The position numbers and the translations under genes were made by a program. Below are positions 1 to 10,513 of a stretch of DNA of 64,000 nucleotides, piece after piece (position 1 is the stretch's first letter; every line of letters starts with the position of its first letter). The notes under the pieces were generated by a model. That model saw only the letters and a program-made list of their open reading frames with translations. It was not told where the DNA came from and made no database searches. The DNA is from Sepiola atlantica (Eukaryota > Mollusca > Cephalopoda > Sepiida > Sepiolidae): contig OY744521.1 of the NCBI GenBank assembly GCA_963556195.1, forward strand, positions 130,868,288 to 130,932,287, written 5' to 3'.

Positions 1-2507
1 TGTGTCTATTCTTTAAGATAAAGAAAAAAATAAACACCCTCCTTTGTAATTTCTGCGCTTGGTGTTTTTATTTATTTCTGTCTTTTACGTTTTTCTCTTC
101 AAATGTTTGATGATAGAATGCATGTCATCCCATTCTTTGAAAGTTACAACAAGCTTTGTTCTGGGTTTGGGAATGTCGCTTTATAGTTTCTGTTCATACA
201 AAAAAATGCCCACCGTGCTGCATTGCAGAAATAATTTGTTTAACACACGCCTCGCTTCGCAACTTAATTATATTTTTGGATAATAAATTTTGTTTGCGCA
301 AATAAAGAATTATTGATGTGATATCATAGCGTTCTTTCATAGCCTGTTCAATTTTACAATCTCACTTTGTGTTAGTTTAAAAGGTCACCACAGGAGTTAT
401 ATTAGAAGGCCTGTCGTAGGTACGAGTGGCAATACACTCATTCTGCGTTTAGGCCCTAAGCAAAATCGTATGTTATACGTATTAATCCGCTAAAAAGGGA
501 GGCAATTCATCAGAACTCGACGCAGTAGTTGTATTAATGATGATTTTTTGTATATGCAAGCGACCGACTGATCACTCAAAGCTAATTTTATTATAACCTA
601 TTTCGTTAAGAAAGTTATTAACTGAAACTTGTAGAGGGAAACGTATAAATAACACAATAAGACACAATAGTCGAGCAAAATAAAAATATGTTTCTATTAT
701 TTTGATTTTTTGACTACTATTTTCATTTTGATTACTACATTAATATACATGGTCTTTCAATGCATCTTTTCGAAAATAGACACTATCAATTGAAACTTCG
801 AAAGCGTTGAACTCGGGAATCTGGTCAGTATTTCGAACTGGACTTTCATTTTATCGTCATGTAAAAATTTTCACATGCTACCAGCGATGACCGGATAGAA
901 GTGATTATTTATTTCATTGGTAATATTTAAAAAAAAATTTATTCACCCTAAATAAGTCATATGGCGACTGAGGCGTAAGGGGCTACTGTAGCAAAGGCCA
1001 GGTTTATGAGAACTAACTATGGGGAAGTTGTGCAGCAATATCTTTCTTCATGTAGCATTTAAATTTCATCATGTTGGCACGATCTGGGAGACAATGATCA
1101 GGAAATAAATTTCAAAAGCGAACGGTCCGAGGAGAAAAATCTTACAGAGTAAACATTCTTCAATCATCTAAGAACCTTCATAGTGCAAGGGTAGTATTTA
1201 ACTGCGTGTGAAGTGGGTCAAGGTATTTTTGTTGAGCTGATACAAGGGCAGTAAGTTCATCGGAGTATCTTCTGTTTAAGAACATGTAAAACAAACACAG
1301 GGTGTTGAACTGCATCGATGCGACATATCAATAGTTTAGCATATTATAGCTACCTATTAGGTTAGACATTCTTGTTTACCCCCTATCCGAAAATAGCAGG
1401 CAAGTGGTTCGCGCGCCATTCCAGATGTGTCACTAAGTAGGCATTAGTAGTTGTAAAATTGGACTGTTACGTAAAACTGATTTCTAACAGAAACATTACG
1501 CCATTGATCAGCGTGGCCTGAATTTCTGAAGCGTCACACTTTTGTTAATATTGATATGAATGAGTAATACATATTGTTATATAATTACTATTATTTATAT
1601 ATATATGTTAAACTCATTACTTAATATGTCCCGGACCGAACTGAAAGAAAACTTTTGCGCAGAATTCGACTTTATTCATCGACACAGTCTCCCTTTTTAG
1701 TAGAACTCTCAGTTTTCGATATAATTACTTCATGGGAGGAAACTATCTTTGTAGCGCTGTTTTAAGGTCTTCTATCGGGCAGAAGTCGCTGTTCAGGATA
1801 TCAAGATTAGGGTGGGAACATAAGCGATTTATGTAGTCCTGTTCTCGTTGCGTAGTTACACGGTGAATTGTTTTTGTTAGAGAACGCAGTTTCTTCTTCT
1901 ATTATGGCAGTCAAGGGTGATGAATTTCTTTAAACGCACCCCTCTTGCTACGTTGTATTTGCTATTAACAGTTTTCCTTTCTCAAGTTAATAGATGAACA
2001 GAAAACGATATGAATTTAAAAATAATGCGGCCAGAATTTCTTTTCTTGATATTTGCATGTTTCCATCGCTTTGGATGGCGTTCACCTGTTGCTACAAATC
2101 TAGCTGAGTGCCGATTTAACTCATGTGTGAAGTGGGGGATCAATGTGTAATCTACTGTCACGTGTTTATGCAAACACCCTTAGGATTGTGTTGAAACAGT
2201 TGTAAACAACGATCTAAATCGTCGACGCGTTGTTGTTTTTGGTCGATAGTGAGCTAACTTAGCACCCATATTAAACACATCTTTCTCGTTATACACTGCT
2301 TTCTGATATCTATAACTCTTCTACTATCTCACACAATTCAATGTACTATTGGCAAAAATTAGTTTGTAGGGTCTTTTTATGTTTTTTCAGGAAAACTGCC
2401 GAATTTGTGCGACCTCCAACAATCTTGAAATTATTTCGGATTAACGGACTGGATTTAGGCTAACGGTCTTCTCAGAACGCATACACCAAACCCTAGATGA
2501 GTCAGCT
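1..2507. other. AT-rich stretch, nothing recognised
   Basis: I see no recognisable gene, RNA or mobile-element signature here. The only open frames are short (74 codons at 59-283 on the plus strand, 63 codons at 1982-2173 on the minus strand), with no motif and codon use typical of chance frames in AT-rich DNA. Confidence 0.5.
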
Positions 2508-3260
2508 GAACCTTAAAATACTGAAGGCCTTTGACAGTGGCTGGCATGAATGTCTTCTAAAACATCATGAACACGGTATTACTGGAAAAATATTTAACAT
2601 AATCAAATCGTTATGAACGAAAAATAGAGCCCAAGGCTTTCACGATGACCTTAGATCAAAATAGCATCACAGTATGCAATGTTCGATACTTGGATCTTGG
2701 TTATTCCTGATATTCATAAACAGTATTTCTGATGCAATCGGCTTTAATATGGGCATATTTGCTCATTATGTCACGTTCTATTCTCCACAAACGTGTAAAT
2801 CGAATATACATTTCACAGACACTGGCTGACCCACTAGAAAATATTTGTAAGAAAATCTGGCCCAATATTTATGGTTACATTAAATACTACAAATATATAT
2901 ATTTTTCCTTAACAATTATATAAAGATCACTTATCTAATCAGCGATTACCGTGGTTGGAAACAGCCTTCTCGAGAGTCGAACGCTTAAAAGCCTCGATCT
3001 AACATCACAGGCAACATAAGTTGGAATAAATACATGGAAGATAATTTTAAGTCATTTGCAAAGTAGCTAGGCTACTTCAATCGGGCTAGAAACCTTTTTA
3101 CAGTTACCAGCAGCCTACTGCTCTATAAAGCCACTATTGACTCATAGATGGAGTATTGTTTGCTGTATGAACTAATAACCAAGATCAAAACTCATTTCCA
3201 TCGCCGAAAGGTTACATTTTTTGCTTATTTTACAAATAACCACACAAAATATAATCCGAC
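2508..3260 (+). pseudogene. CR1/jockey-type LINE reverse transcriptase fossil
   Basis: Decayed fragment of a non-LTR reverse transcriptase, which in life copies LINE RNA into DNA at a nicked chromosomal target. Seen by eye with frame changes: a KAFDSGWHECLL block near 2524 (the palm motif AFD...W), then HGITGKIF, a GS-x-LFLIFINSISDAI block near 2690-2745 (family PQGS...LFxxFIND), and IFAHYVTFYSP near 2756-2790, where the catalytic FADD or YADD has become FAHY. Downstream come ISWNKYMED near 3020 and LLLYKATIDS followed by MEYC near 3120-3155, typical of the end of this RT class. Many stops and frameshifts interrupt it, the 5' endonuclease is absent, and the loss of the second catalytic aspartate shows it is dead. 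The assignment to a CR1/jockey-like lineage is from motif memory; the exact clade is unknown. Confidence 0.75.
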
Positions 3261-4969
3261 TAAATTACTGCACAAGTGAACTTTAAACGTAAATACAAAC
3301 GACTAACCTAACAAGCGAAAATATTCACCCTTTTACTGTTAATGTTTACATATGTCGAAGAACTTTTTACTTATTAATGATTAAAGCAACTGATAGATAT
3401 GTACTGGAATGCACGGGACATATCTCAAGAATTTGTAACTATCAGGCAGACAAACGAAGTTTTTTCAAAGTGGAGGAAAGTATTCCTCCTTCAAGCAATG
3501 ATTGAACAACTTTGTAAGTATAGAAGAAATTTCAGGTGTAAGATCCTTGAGTACTATAACAGGAATGTTGTCAGCACAAGTTATTATGTTAGCATCGAGG
3601 TTGTGCATAAGTTCCGGACAGTTATTGGGATATCGCGTAGAGTTTTCTCGGTCGTAGGGGACATTCTTTTGAGTAGGTACACATTGTAGGCAAATAGTAG
3701 AATTTGTTGCAAAGTTCTTTGCGGAAATTATGGCTCCATCAAATGCTCATTAGATTACCTCTCGTCTAGAAATGATGATTTAGATAGACGCCTTACATCT
3801 GTTCAAGACTTTGTTATTCTCCAAAACACATAAGAGCCCAGCCTCTGCCCGGTCACTCTCAATTTAATGAACTAGGCATAGGACAATTTAGCGTTTACTA
3901 TAACCATTTTTCAGTTGTTTCGAGCATTTAAAAAAAAGCTTTCGTTTCAGAGAATCCATTTCCTTGAAACAAATTTAAATAGTGTTTTTCATAAGTAACA
4001 GAAGGATCACATTAAGAGGTATAACATAGCTGGATTTTCGGTCGCTTTTTGAATATTTAGTTCAGTATGAAGCTATAAATATCAATCATACACTACTCAA
4101 ATCTCTAAGCATTTCAAATATAAAAACATCCTAAGCTGCCTCAATCGGCTATAGGATATCAATTCATTCTGCGATGAAAAGGGGCATCAGAAACTTGCTG
4201 AACTTCTATCTGAGATTAATTAAGAGAACTAAGTGATCGGATGATCCCAGGAGTGATAGGACCCCAGCTGTACATTGTCTAGGGCATAATAAAACAAACA
4301 CGGCTTTCTAAATGTCCATCCGCCTTTGATACGCGGGTTGGCTTGTCAATAATTTTAGTAATTTCATATGTAAGGAAGAAGTCGTTACGGAAACTCGTTT
4401 AATTATCAGACTTGTTTGAGTGAACTAGCTACTGAAAAGTGTGAACATTAAAGCCACTACGAACATAAATGCTAGCAAGATAGTGAACTCACAAGAACTG
4501 GTTTATCTTGCCAGATGTTTGCTCAGTAGTGGACGATATGGGACTAACATGAAAGCGATGCTGCTATGAAGTGCAACATTGAAACACATACAGAGAAAAT
4601 CAGGGTCTTCATAGGAAGTGTTCATACCACATGGAAAACCGTATCTGATGTAGGTTTAATAACCTGTAGTTTCCAAGTTATCTATAGAAACTGATGGGCC
4701 AATGCCAATTTCGCGCAGGTCAGGTATGCTTTCCTCTTAATTGATTAAACCTCTGGAAGGTTAGAATGTAAACTCCTGTTGTTTAGTCGGCAATTAAGTT
4801 ATCACCCCTTTGTAAATTGGCTGTTTGGAGTCTCTAACCGCTAGATGGCTCTGGTTGGGGTCAATTTGCATAGTGGTGGGTTGATCAATATAATAACTTT
4901 ACTCTTTGGATTGAAGAGCTGCGTTGCTCAGTTAGCAGAGTGAACTGCAGAGAGATATGTGAAGTTGGC
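3261..4969. other. Unassigned stretch, possible 5' LTR near its end
   Basis: No recognisable gene. A 96-codon open frame at 3399-3689 matches nothing I know. The last 200 bases (about 4780-4969) precede a gag fossil, so they may include the remains of its 5' LTR and leader, but I cannot place LTR ends because no second copy of this LTR is in the window. Confidence 0.35.
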
Positions 4970-5800
4970 AGTAGCAGTTGGTGGAGCATCACACTTTTAT
5001 TTTTCAAGAAGCTTGCTTTTACGGATATACCAGAAGCTATTTCGGCGAAAATGGGCAAACGAGTGAAATTAAGCAGTGACATTTTGATGCCGTTTAAAGG
5101 AGAAGGAGATGTGATGACTTGGTTTAAGAAGCTGGTTTCAAAAGTGCAAAAGATTGATGACGTACATTGATCCAAATGTCTTTAGAAAGGAATGCGCTAT
5201 CAGTCTATTTGGGAATAGAAAAGGCGAACCAGGCAGATGCCGATAGAGGTGAAAAAAGATTAAAGGCAACATTCTCGGAGAGTGCGTTTGAGGTGTATAA
5301 CAATCTCAGATAATAATAACCTGGACCAGGGAATTGGTGGACGTGTATGCGGAAGAAATAAGGCAACTAGCAGGAGTGGCCGGATACACAGGACGAAGTC
5401 TTGAGATGACGGTTAAAATGTCTCTCGTGTGTGGTTTTCCTGACTGAATTTCAATGGAACTACAACGAATGACTAACATTTAAACCAGGAGGTAGAGGTG
5501 ATTTTGAGGCATGCCAGGATGCTAGCGAAACGTTCTAGTGAACTGAGGGCAATTGCAACCTCTACCGCAAACAAGCCTAGTGAATAAGAGCAGATAATGA
5601 GGAGACGTACATTTATTGGAAAATGCTTTAAATGTCAGGGGTCCCATTTGATGACAGACTGTAGTGCACCAAGGTCAGTTGTTATCTGTTTCTGGTGTGG
5701 CGAGGTTGGGCAAATTAATAGGAATGGCCCTTCACTTTACGAAAACAAGTATAAAGTTGCTATAGCGCTAAAGTTGGTATTGTGCTGAAAAAGCGTGTGA
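4970..5800 (+). pseudogene. LTR-retrotransposon gag fossil with zinc knuckles
   Basis: Gag (capsid/nucleocapsid) remnant of the older LTR retrotransposon. The best-preserved start is an open frame at 4940-5170 with a capsid-like block around DILMPFKGEGDVMTW. Later pieces in shifted frames (about 5180-5480) retain acidic helical segments and a GYTGRSLEM block, as in gag proteins of this group. Near 5625-5665 lies a zinc knuckle, CFKCQGSHLMTDC, in the frame that runs from 5597. A second knuckle follows (CFWCGEVGQ), with its His changed to Gln and its last Cys lost. Several stops and frameshifts make it non-functional. It is followed directly by a protease-like segment, so the order gag-pro-pol is kept. 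Confidence 0.7.
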
Positions 5801-5839
5801 CGGTTTACTGCCACTGATAGTTTGTCAACGAAAAAAAAA

Positions 5840-6351
5840 AACAGAGCCCTTGTTGTTACCGGCTGTACAACAATACTTGTGACGACAAGTATCGACAATT
5901 TTTGAATGGAGCGAGCAATATAAGAGCAGTAGATGGTAGGGAGGTGAAATATTGTTAAGAGACTGATGCCGAGATTATAGTAAGAAATATTCCGCTACGA
6001 CTCCGAGTAATTTTGCTGGATTCGTTCGTTTGGGGAATTGATGTGAAACTAGCCCTGGATGTTATCGACTGACTGTGAGGAGCTACAATTGCTAAAGGTG
6101 GGGTGAAGTCCGGCAAGCAGTACGAAAGTAGAGTATCTAGAGGCGCAAAGAGTAATAATGCCATTTAACCGACAAAATCCAGGCCATGTCAGGTTGACGA
6201 TGAGGACTTCCAGGCCCCTTTTGATAGTGACAAGTGGACAGTTGAGTGGAAATTGATCATGAAACTGTCTGTGCTGACAAATCGGGTTAGTTGCTAGGAA
6301 AGCACGCTAAGAGAAGAGAAATACCGTATTTTGAGAAAGAAGTTAAGAGGT
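5840..6351 (+). pseudogene. LTR-retrotransposon protease and pre-RT fossil
   Basis: Continuation of the same element. At 5846-5905 the frame reads ALVVTGCTTILV, which fits a retropepsin active site (family DTG or DSG); the catalytic Asp codon at 5855-5857 is now Val. A stop follows. At 6217-6351 an in-phase stretch with one stop resembles the linker before reverse transcriptase, including KWTVEWK and VLTNRVSC. This frame is cut at 6351 by a nested element and resumes at 8279, so the insertion is physically between the linker and the RT of the host copy. Lineage: LTR retrotransposon, Ty3/gypsy-like by motif impression; clade not certain. Confidence 0.7.
6347..6351. repeat. Left target-site duplication GAGGT
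   Basis: Five bases GAGGT directly left of the LTR that starts at 6352. The same five bases lie at 8279-8283, right of the second LTR. A 5-bp duplication is usual for LTR-retrotransposon integrases. Confidence 0.75.
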
Positions 6352-6693
6352 TGTTTACTAACTGTGCCAGAAAAATAAAAGAATACAAACAAAGTGTTGA
6401 CTGTCATTCAATTTCCAACTGCTTTTCTCTCAAAAAGGTTTGACTGCAATTCAATTTACAACTGAATTTCGTGCAATCGTGCAAAACTTTCTCCTTGCCT
6501 TTCACTCTCTAATCGAAATAACTTCCCATTCCTTCCCAGATGTCCTCTTCATTTATATCAGCTGATATGCAAATCAAAGACCATCATAAACACCTGCATC
6601 TATGAAGAAAAGCTTTTTTTTTAATATGCAGACACGACATGCGAAACACATCATTCTTTCTCATGACGGTGAGTGTTCCTCTTTATTATCACA
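6352..6693 (-). repeat. LTR of nested element (3' LTR in its sense)
   Basis: Direct repeat of 7995-8278. It is about 58 bases longer than its partner, because a segment containing TTGACTGTCATTCAATTT is partly duplicated within it (a second, diverged copy follows near 6440). Starts TG; its outer end carries CA. Confidence 0.8.
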
Positions 6694-6912
6694 CCCCTCC
6701 CTGATTGTATTATCACACAAGTGACAGATGGTGGCTGGTCGCCTCATCCTGGTACTTCTCCGCAGTGGGGCAGTTATTTCTTTCTCACTTACATCAGATG
6801 TACCAGGACCTTAAATGGGCAATGGAATAAGTAAGCTCAACAAAAGAAGTATGTCCTCTTCCTCACTTTAAGGCGCAGAACCACTACTTCTTATATCGGA
6901 ATCTTGTTCTCT

Positions 6913-7994
6913 CTATTTAGTACTCTCTGATGATGTGTTATCATTATCGTCTACTACCGGTTCTAACTGTAACGTGGGCGCACTGCTCCTACATTGACGA
7001 CCACCGACTGTGGACATCACTCCAGTGACATGAGCTTGTCTGAATTTTGACGTTAAACGTCCTTGTGAATTTTTCACCCAAACTGTGTCCCCCTCTTCAT
7101 AAAGTGCAGATATCCCATGCTGATTCGGATCGGGGCACGACATTGACCCATTTCACTCTGATCTGGTATGAGTACAAAAAATTGGTAGGTGCTCATGGTG
7201 CGGACACATCATCCTTGTGGGTAACGTTGTACCAATACACAGCCCCATAACAGGGCAGCTCTTTCGTGCAGATATTCATTTCATTGTCATATGACACATT
7301 TCTATATTACTATTTTCTGATGGCCTGTATGAACAGCGTGGTCGGAAGTTTATATCCCACTCGTTCATGAACTGCCTGCACTGTTGACTGCAGATGGCAG
7401 TGTCATTATCAGCTAACATCTCGGCTGGGTCCCACGTTAAAAAAAAACACTGATTCTAATTGCCGGATCATATCAGTGTCTTGCCGTTGTAGTGACTGCC
7501 AGATTCAAAACCGCATGGGTCTCTATCGATCAGTTTTAAAAAATGGCAACCATTGTAGTGTATCATGTCCATGCCTTGCCGGGTCCATACGTTATGTACA
7601 CATAGCCTTCCCTTTTTTCATTGCACTGGAACTGGGTCTATTGTCTGTCATTCCTCACTATTCCGAATAACTGCCTTAACAGCATCTTTAAACACAGATG
7701 GGTCGATACTACGCACAAAATATGATGTTTGCCTGATTCAAGGATGTCCACTAGGTCGATGAATTTCGTTCAGCTGTGTTGGCTTCAGATTTCCTGTGGC
7801 AAAAACACACACTGGCTGTATTGGTTCAATCTCTCTCTTTACATCATTGAGCCACCGCTGTGGAACTTTTGTCAGTGAGTCTCCTCGGTTCTGGCCAGAT
7901 CTTACTAGTGCTAGATCAGCCGAAATGTTGTACTCTTTCACAAGTGAGATTATCTTTAGGTCAAAACGGATGTCTATTTTAAGCCGAAATAGCT
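6913..7994 (-). pseudogene. RNase H tail and integrase fossil
   Basis: Minus-strand polyprotein remnant of the nested element. Reading from 7994 downward: an RNase H C-terminus with EYNISADLALVRS and LTKVPQRWL; then LNEIHRPSGHP, the two His of the integrase HHCC zinc-binding domain, ending near 7738. The integrase core follows in broken frames: GMDMIHYNG (first catalytic Asp), EMLADNDTAIC (second Asp) and NSNIEMCH (catalytic Glu). The last 76 codons (7143-6913) match the integrase C-terminal region (YEEGDTVWVKNSQGR). Several stops are present, so it is dead although the D, D and E codons survive. Confidence 0.8.
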
Positions 7995-8278
7995 TGTTAA
8001 CTAACTGTACCAAAAAACAGTTTTGACTGTAATTCAATTTCCAACTGAATTTCGTGCAACACACTTTTTCTCTACTTTTCTCTCGCCAATCCAAATATCT
8101 CCCCCTTTCCTTCCCAGTGGTCCTCTTTATTTATATAAGCTAGTATCCACATATGCAAATCAGATACCACAAAGAACACCTGCACCTATGAAAAGAAGAC
8201 CTTTATGAATCTACAGACACGACATGCGAAACACCTTATTATTTTGCCTGACGGTGAGTGTTCCTCTATATTGTCATA
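7995..8278 (-). repeat. LTR of nested element (5' LTR in its sense)
   Basis: Direct repeat of 6352-6693; the terminal CA has become TA at 8277-8278. It abuts RNase H sequence, with no visible primer binding site or gag, which marks the internal deletion. Confidence 0.8.
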
Positions 8279-8283
8279 GAGGT
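8279..8283. repeat. Right target-site duplication GAGGT
   Basis: Second copy of the five bases found at 6347-6351. Confidence 0.75.
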
Positions 8284-9000
8284 TGATCGACGGAGGAATG
8301 TTAATATCATGGTCAGGGAAGGTTGAATGAGTTCTGCCACTAATAGCAGTAGTTCAGCCTTCTGAAAAGAGGATCTGGCAAATATTGGACTTCCGAGAGT
8401 TAAACAAGCACGTGGCCTGCTACACTTTAGATGGAATCGACGTTTGTAAAGAACTCATAAGGGAGTGGAGGGAAAACAAGCGTACAACCGAAAACATGGA
8501 TTATAAATCGGCCAACTTTCAAATCCATGTGGGCAAGAACCTACGGCGGTATCAATTAGTCGAATATAAAGCATAGATTTATTGCTTGACTTGACTATGA
8601 TTTGCACTGAATTCTGCACCGAAAATTATGACAGCAGTGCTTTAGACCGTGTTGTCCAAAGACGATGTAGTTACAAAAGGACAGCTGTTCTTACATCGAT
8701 CATGTACTTGTAGACGAGACATAGATTACTGACTAAAGGGTGAGAGACAATGTAAAAACATATGAACTGACAGCTAAGCCATTGGAGTCGTTAGAAAATT
8801 GAATGGCTCTTGGATTGGAATTACAGCGGAATAAGGCAGGAAAGTTGATGATAACCTTTCTCAGGGTGCGCGAAGTTAGTTGGTCATTATCCCATAGTCT
8901 CATGGTTTAGGACTTCATGCAGCTTTATTAAAAGGCAGACCGGTATAGACCGATGGGAGAATGAAATTGACAGAGAGGTGTTCCACATGATCAAGGAAGT
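8284..9000 (+). pseudogene. LTR-retrotransposon reverse transcriptase fossil
   Basis: The host element resumes after the nested insertion. One frame, open from 8385 to 8576, carries LDFRELNKHV, the RT fingers motif, then a stretch ending FQIHVGKNLRRYQ (family LQIHV...W). After a stop, LNSAPKIM sits near 8610. Near 8690-8715 SYIDHVLVDET is the active-site block: the family motif YxDD has become YIDH, losing the second catalytic Asp. ALGLELQRNKAGKLM lies near 8805-8850 and GHYPIVSW near 8884. At least six stops or shifts. This RT belongs with the gag and protease at 4970-6351. Confidence 0.8.
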
Positions 9001-9420
9001 GATCGCGAAAATAAAACAGGTGGAACCTGTGAAAGGAGAATGGCACGTAAAAAGGAGCCTGAAAAGGGTGACATGGAGCGACACTAGCAGCCTAACATTT
9101 ACAGCATTGTTGTAAATAGAAGGTGTAACTGTTGAGAATGCTGCGTTGCTAAGAAAGAAGAATGATAGCGCCCACATCAATGTTGCAGGGCTTGAAGCCA
9201 CCATGAAGGACATCAACATGGCTTCCAAATAGGGGTTACAAACAGTTGGCATTAGAACGGACTCGGCAACGGTGGTATCGCGGATTAAGCAAGAAGTGTC
9301 GGGAGATGAACGCGTCAGAACCAGAGGAGCAGCTGAGATTAAGCATCGAGTCGGGCACTTGGAGACTTGAAAATTCGAACTGAAAGTAACCGTCACATTG
9401 GTTCCATCACAGAAAAACAA
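9001..9420 (+). pseudogene. LTR-retrotransposon RNase H fossil
   Basis: The RNase H region follows the RT. Visible blocks: RVTWSDTSSLTF (first catalytic Asp in SDTS), HINVAGLEATMKDINMA (the expected Glu of the family block AELEA is Gly-Leu-Glu here), and IRTDSATVVS (third Asp). It ends near LKVTVTLVPSQKN at 9420. No integrase or 3' LTR follows, so the host element is 3'-truncated. The 177-codon minus-strand open frame over 8887-9420 is an antisense shadow of this region. Confidence 0.75.
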
Positions 9421-9681
9421 TATTATTCATTTTCTTTACTTGATAACACAACGTAACAATTTTTTTACAACAGTTTCGTTTATTGTATTATGTTACTGTT
9501 TTATAATCAATTTTATCTGCTGATTCCCAAAATGTTATTATTTGTTTCTGTATCATCGACCGTTATAGAAATACATCGCTTTTCAATGTCATCATATATT
9601 GGAAAATGCTATATATTCTGCTGCTAAATGTATATCTAATTTTCTCTTTCAGATCAATTACTAAGTTTTGTTATTATTAAG
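9421..9681. other. AT-rich spacer
   Basis: Nothing recognised. Confidence 0.5.
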
Positions 9682-10513
9682 ATGGCTACTAGAAGATGTA
9701 AATAGTCCCCATATACATATTGCTATGTGTGTGGTTATTATATTGAAAAAAGAAGGTCCATGTTGTGGATAGAATACAGACTCTATTATCCGGGATCAGG
9801 TGACTGAGATGTCATGCTACAATTTCGATGATAACTGTCACTGTACTGAGTGACACTTACTGAGTGTCACCCAACTGAGTGGCACTCCAGTGAGTGTCAC
9901 TCGACTGAGTGGCACTCTATTTAGTGGCACTCTACTAGGATTAGTAAAATAGATGAAAGGTGGTATATTTGTTGGACCCAAAGTAAATGCAATGTTGAAG
10001 TCTGAGAAACTTGAAAAAGCGATGACAAAAGTTAAAAAAAGAAGCTTGGTGCGCATTTGGTGATGTAGTTCGTAGATCCTTAAGAACTCACAAGTACCCT
10101 AAGTACAAACAACTGGTATCCAAGCTTATTGAGAACTTCAGAAAACTGGGTTGTCGTATGAGAATGAGATCAGAATGAGATTAGAAAGCAAAAAATGAAC
10201 ATTTAAGTTCATTTTTTGAATTCTCATCGAGATTTCTTCCCCAAAACATTTGTGATATCAGTGAAGAACATGGTTGGAGATTTCATCAGGACATTGCTAC
10301 AATGGAAAGAATATATGAAGGACGATGGGATACTGTGATGATAGGGAGATTATATATGGGCTCTTGTAAAAAAAAGTTGAACATGTACACTTTAGAAAAT
10401 CTCGATCGCCAAAGCACTTCTAAGTTTAAGAAAAAGGTTATCAAAGCATTTACATTGCAAAATTGTACGGTTTGTTTTGTTCTAACTAACATTGTATTTA
10501 CTAATGCTGTGTA
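9682..10513 (+). pseudogene. Fossil of a widespread uncharacterised zinc-finger protein
   Basis: Both ends of a protein family of unknown function that I know from arthropod and mollusc genomes can be read. The N-terminus (from 9682) is MATRRCK, stop, then YTYCYVCGYYIEKRRS, matching the family's Cys-rich start. The C-terminal third starts at about 9955 with GGIFVGPKVNAML. A one-base slip near 10035 leads to EAWCAFGDVVRRSL and LIENFRKLGCRM, then HFLNSHRDFFP in another frame, SEEHGWRFHQDIATMERIYEGRW at 10263-10330 (family SDEHGERFHQD...RYQGRW), and a basic tail. The middle of the protein is missing and a 15-bp minisatellite lies in its place. Multiple stops and shifts: a pseudogene. No function is known to me for the family; its high copy number suggests association with a transposon. 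Confidence 0.65.
9845..9933. repeat. 15-bp minisatellite, six units
   Basis: Six head-to-tail units of consensus ACTGAGTGKCACTCN starting at 9845 (14 bases), 9859, 9874, 9889, 9904 and 9919. The minus strand reads as a pentapeptide repeat of VPLSR/VTLSW type, which I regard as incidental. Confidence 0.85.

Larger units (their letters stand above)
6352..8278 (-). mobile_element. Nested LTR retrotransposon (internal deletion)
   Basis: An LTR element inserted on the minus strand inside the older element. Two direct repeats, 6352-6693 and 7995-8278, both begin TGTTWACTAACTGT and end in matching ATT-R-TCAYA, and are flanked by GAGGT. The 1.3-kb interior encodes, on the minus strand, only the RNase H tail, the integrase and the integrase C-terminus. 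Gag, protease and reverse transcriptase are missing, so the right LTR is joined straight to RNase H sequence. The element is therefore a deletion derivative that inserted as such or was trimmed later. The host frame continues on both sides. Confidence 0.85.

Noticed and set aside
8887..9420. 177-codon minus-strand open frame
   Set aside because: Lies antisense to the recognisable RNase H region of the LTR element and has no motif of its own.
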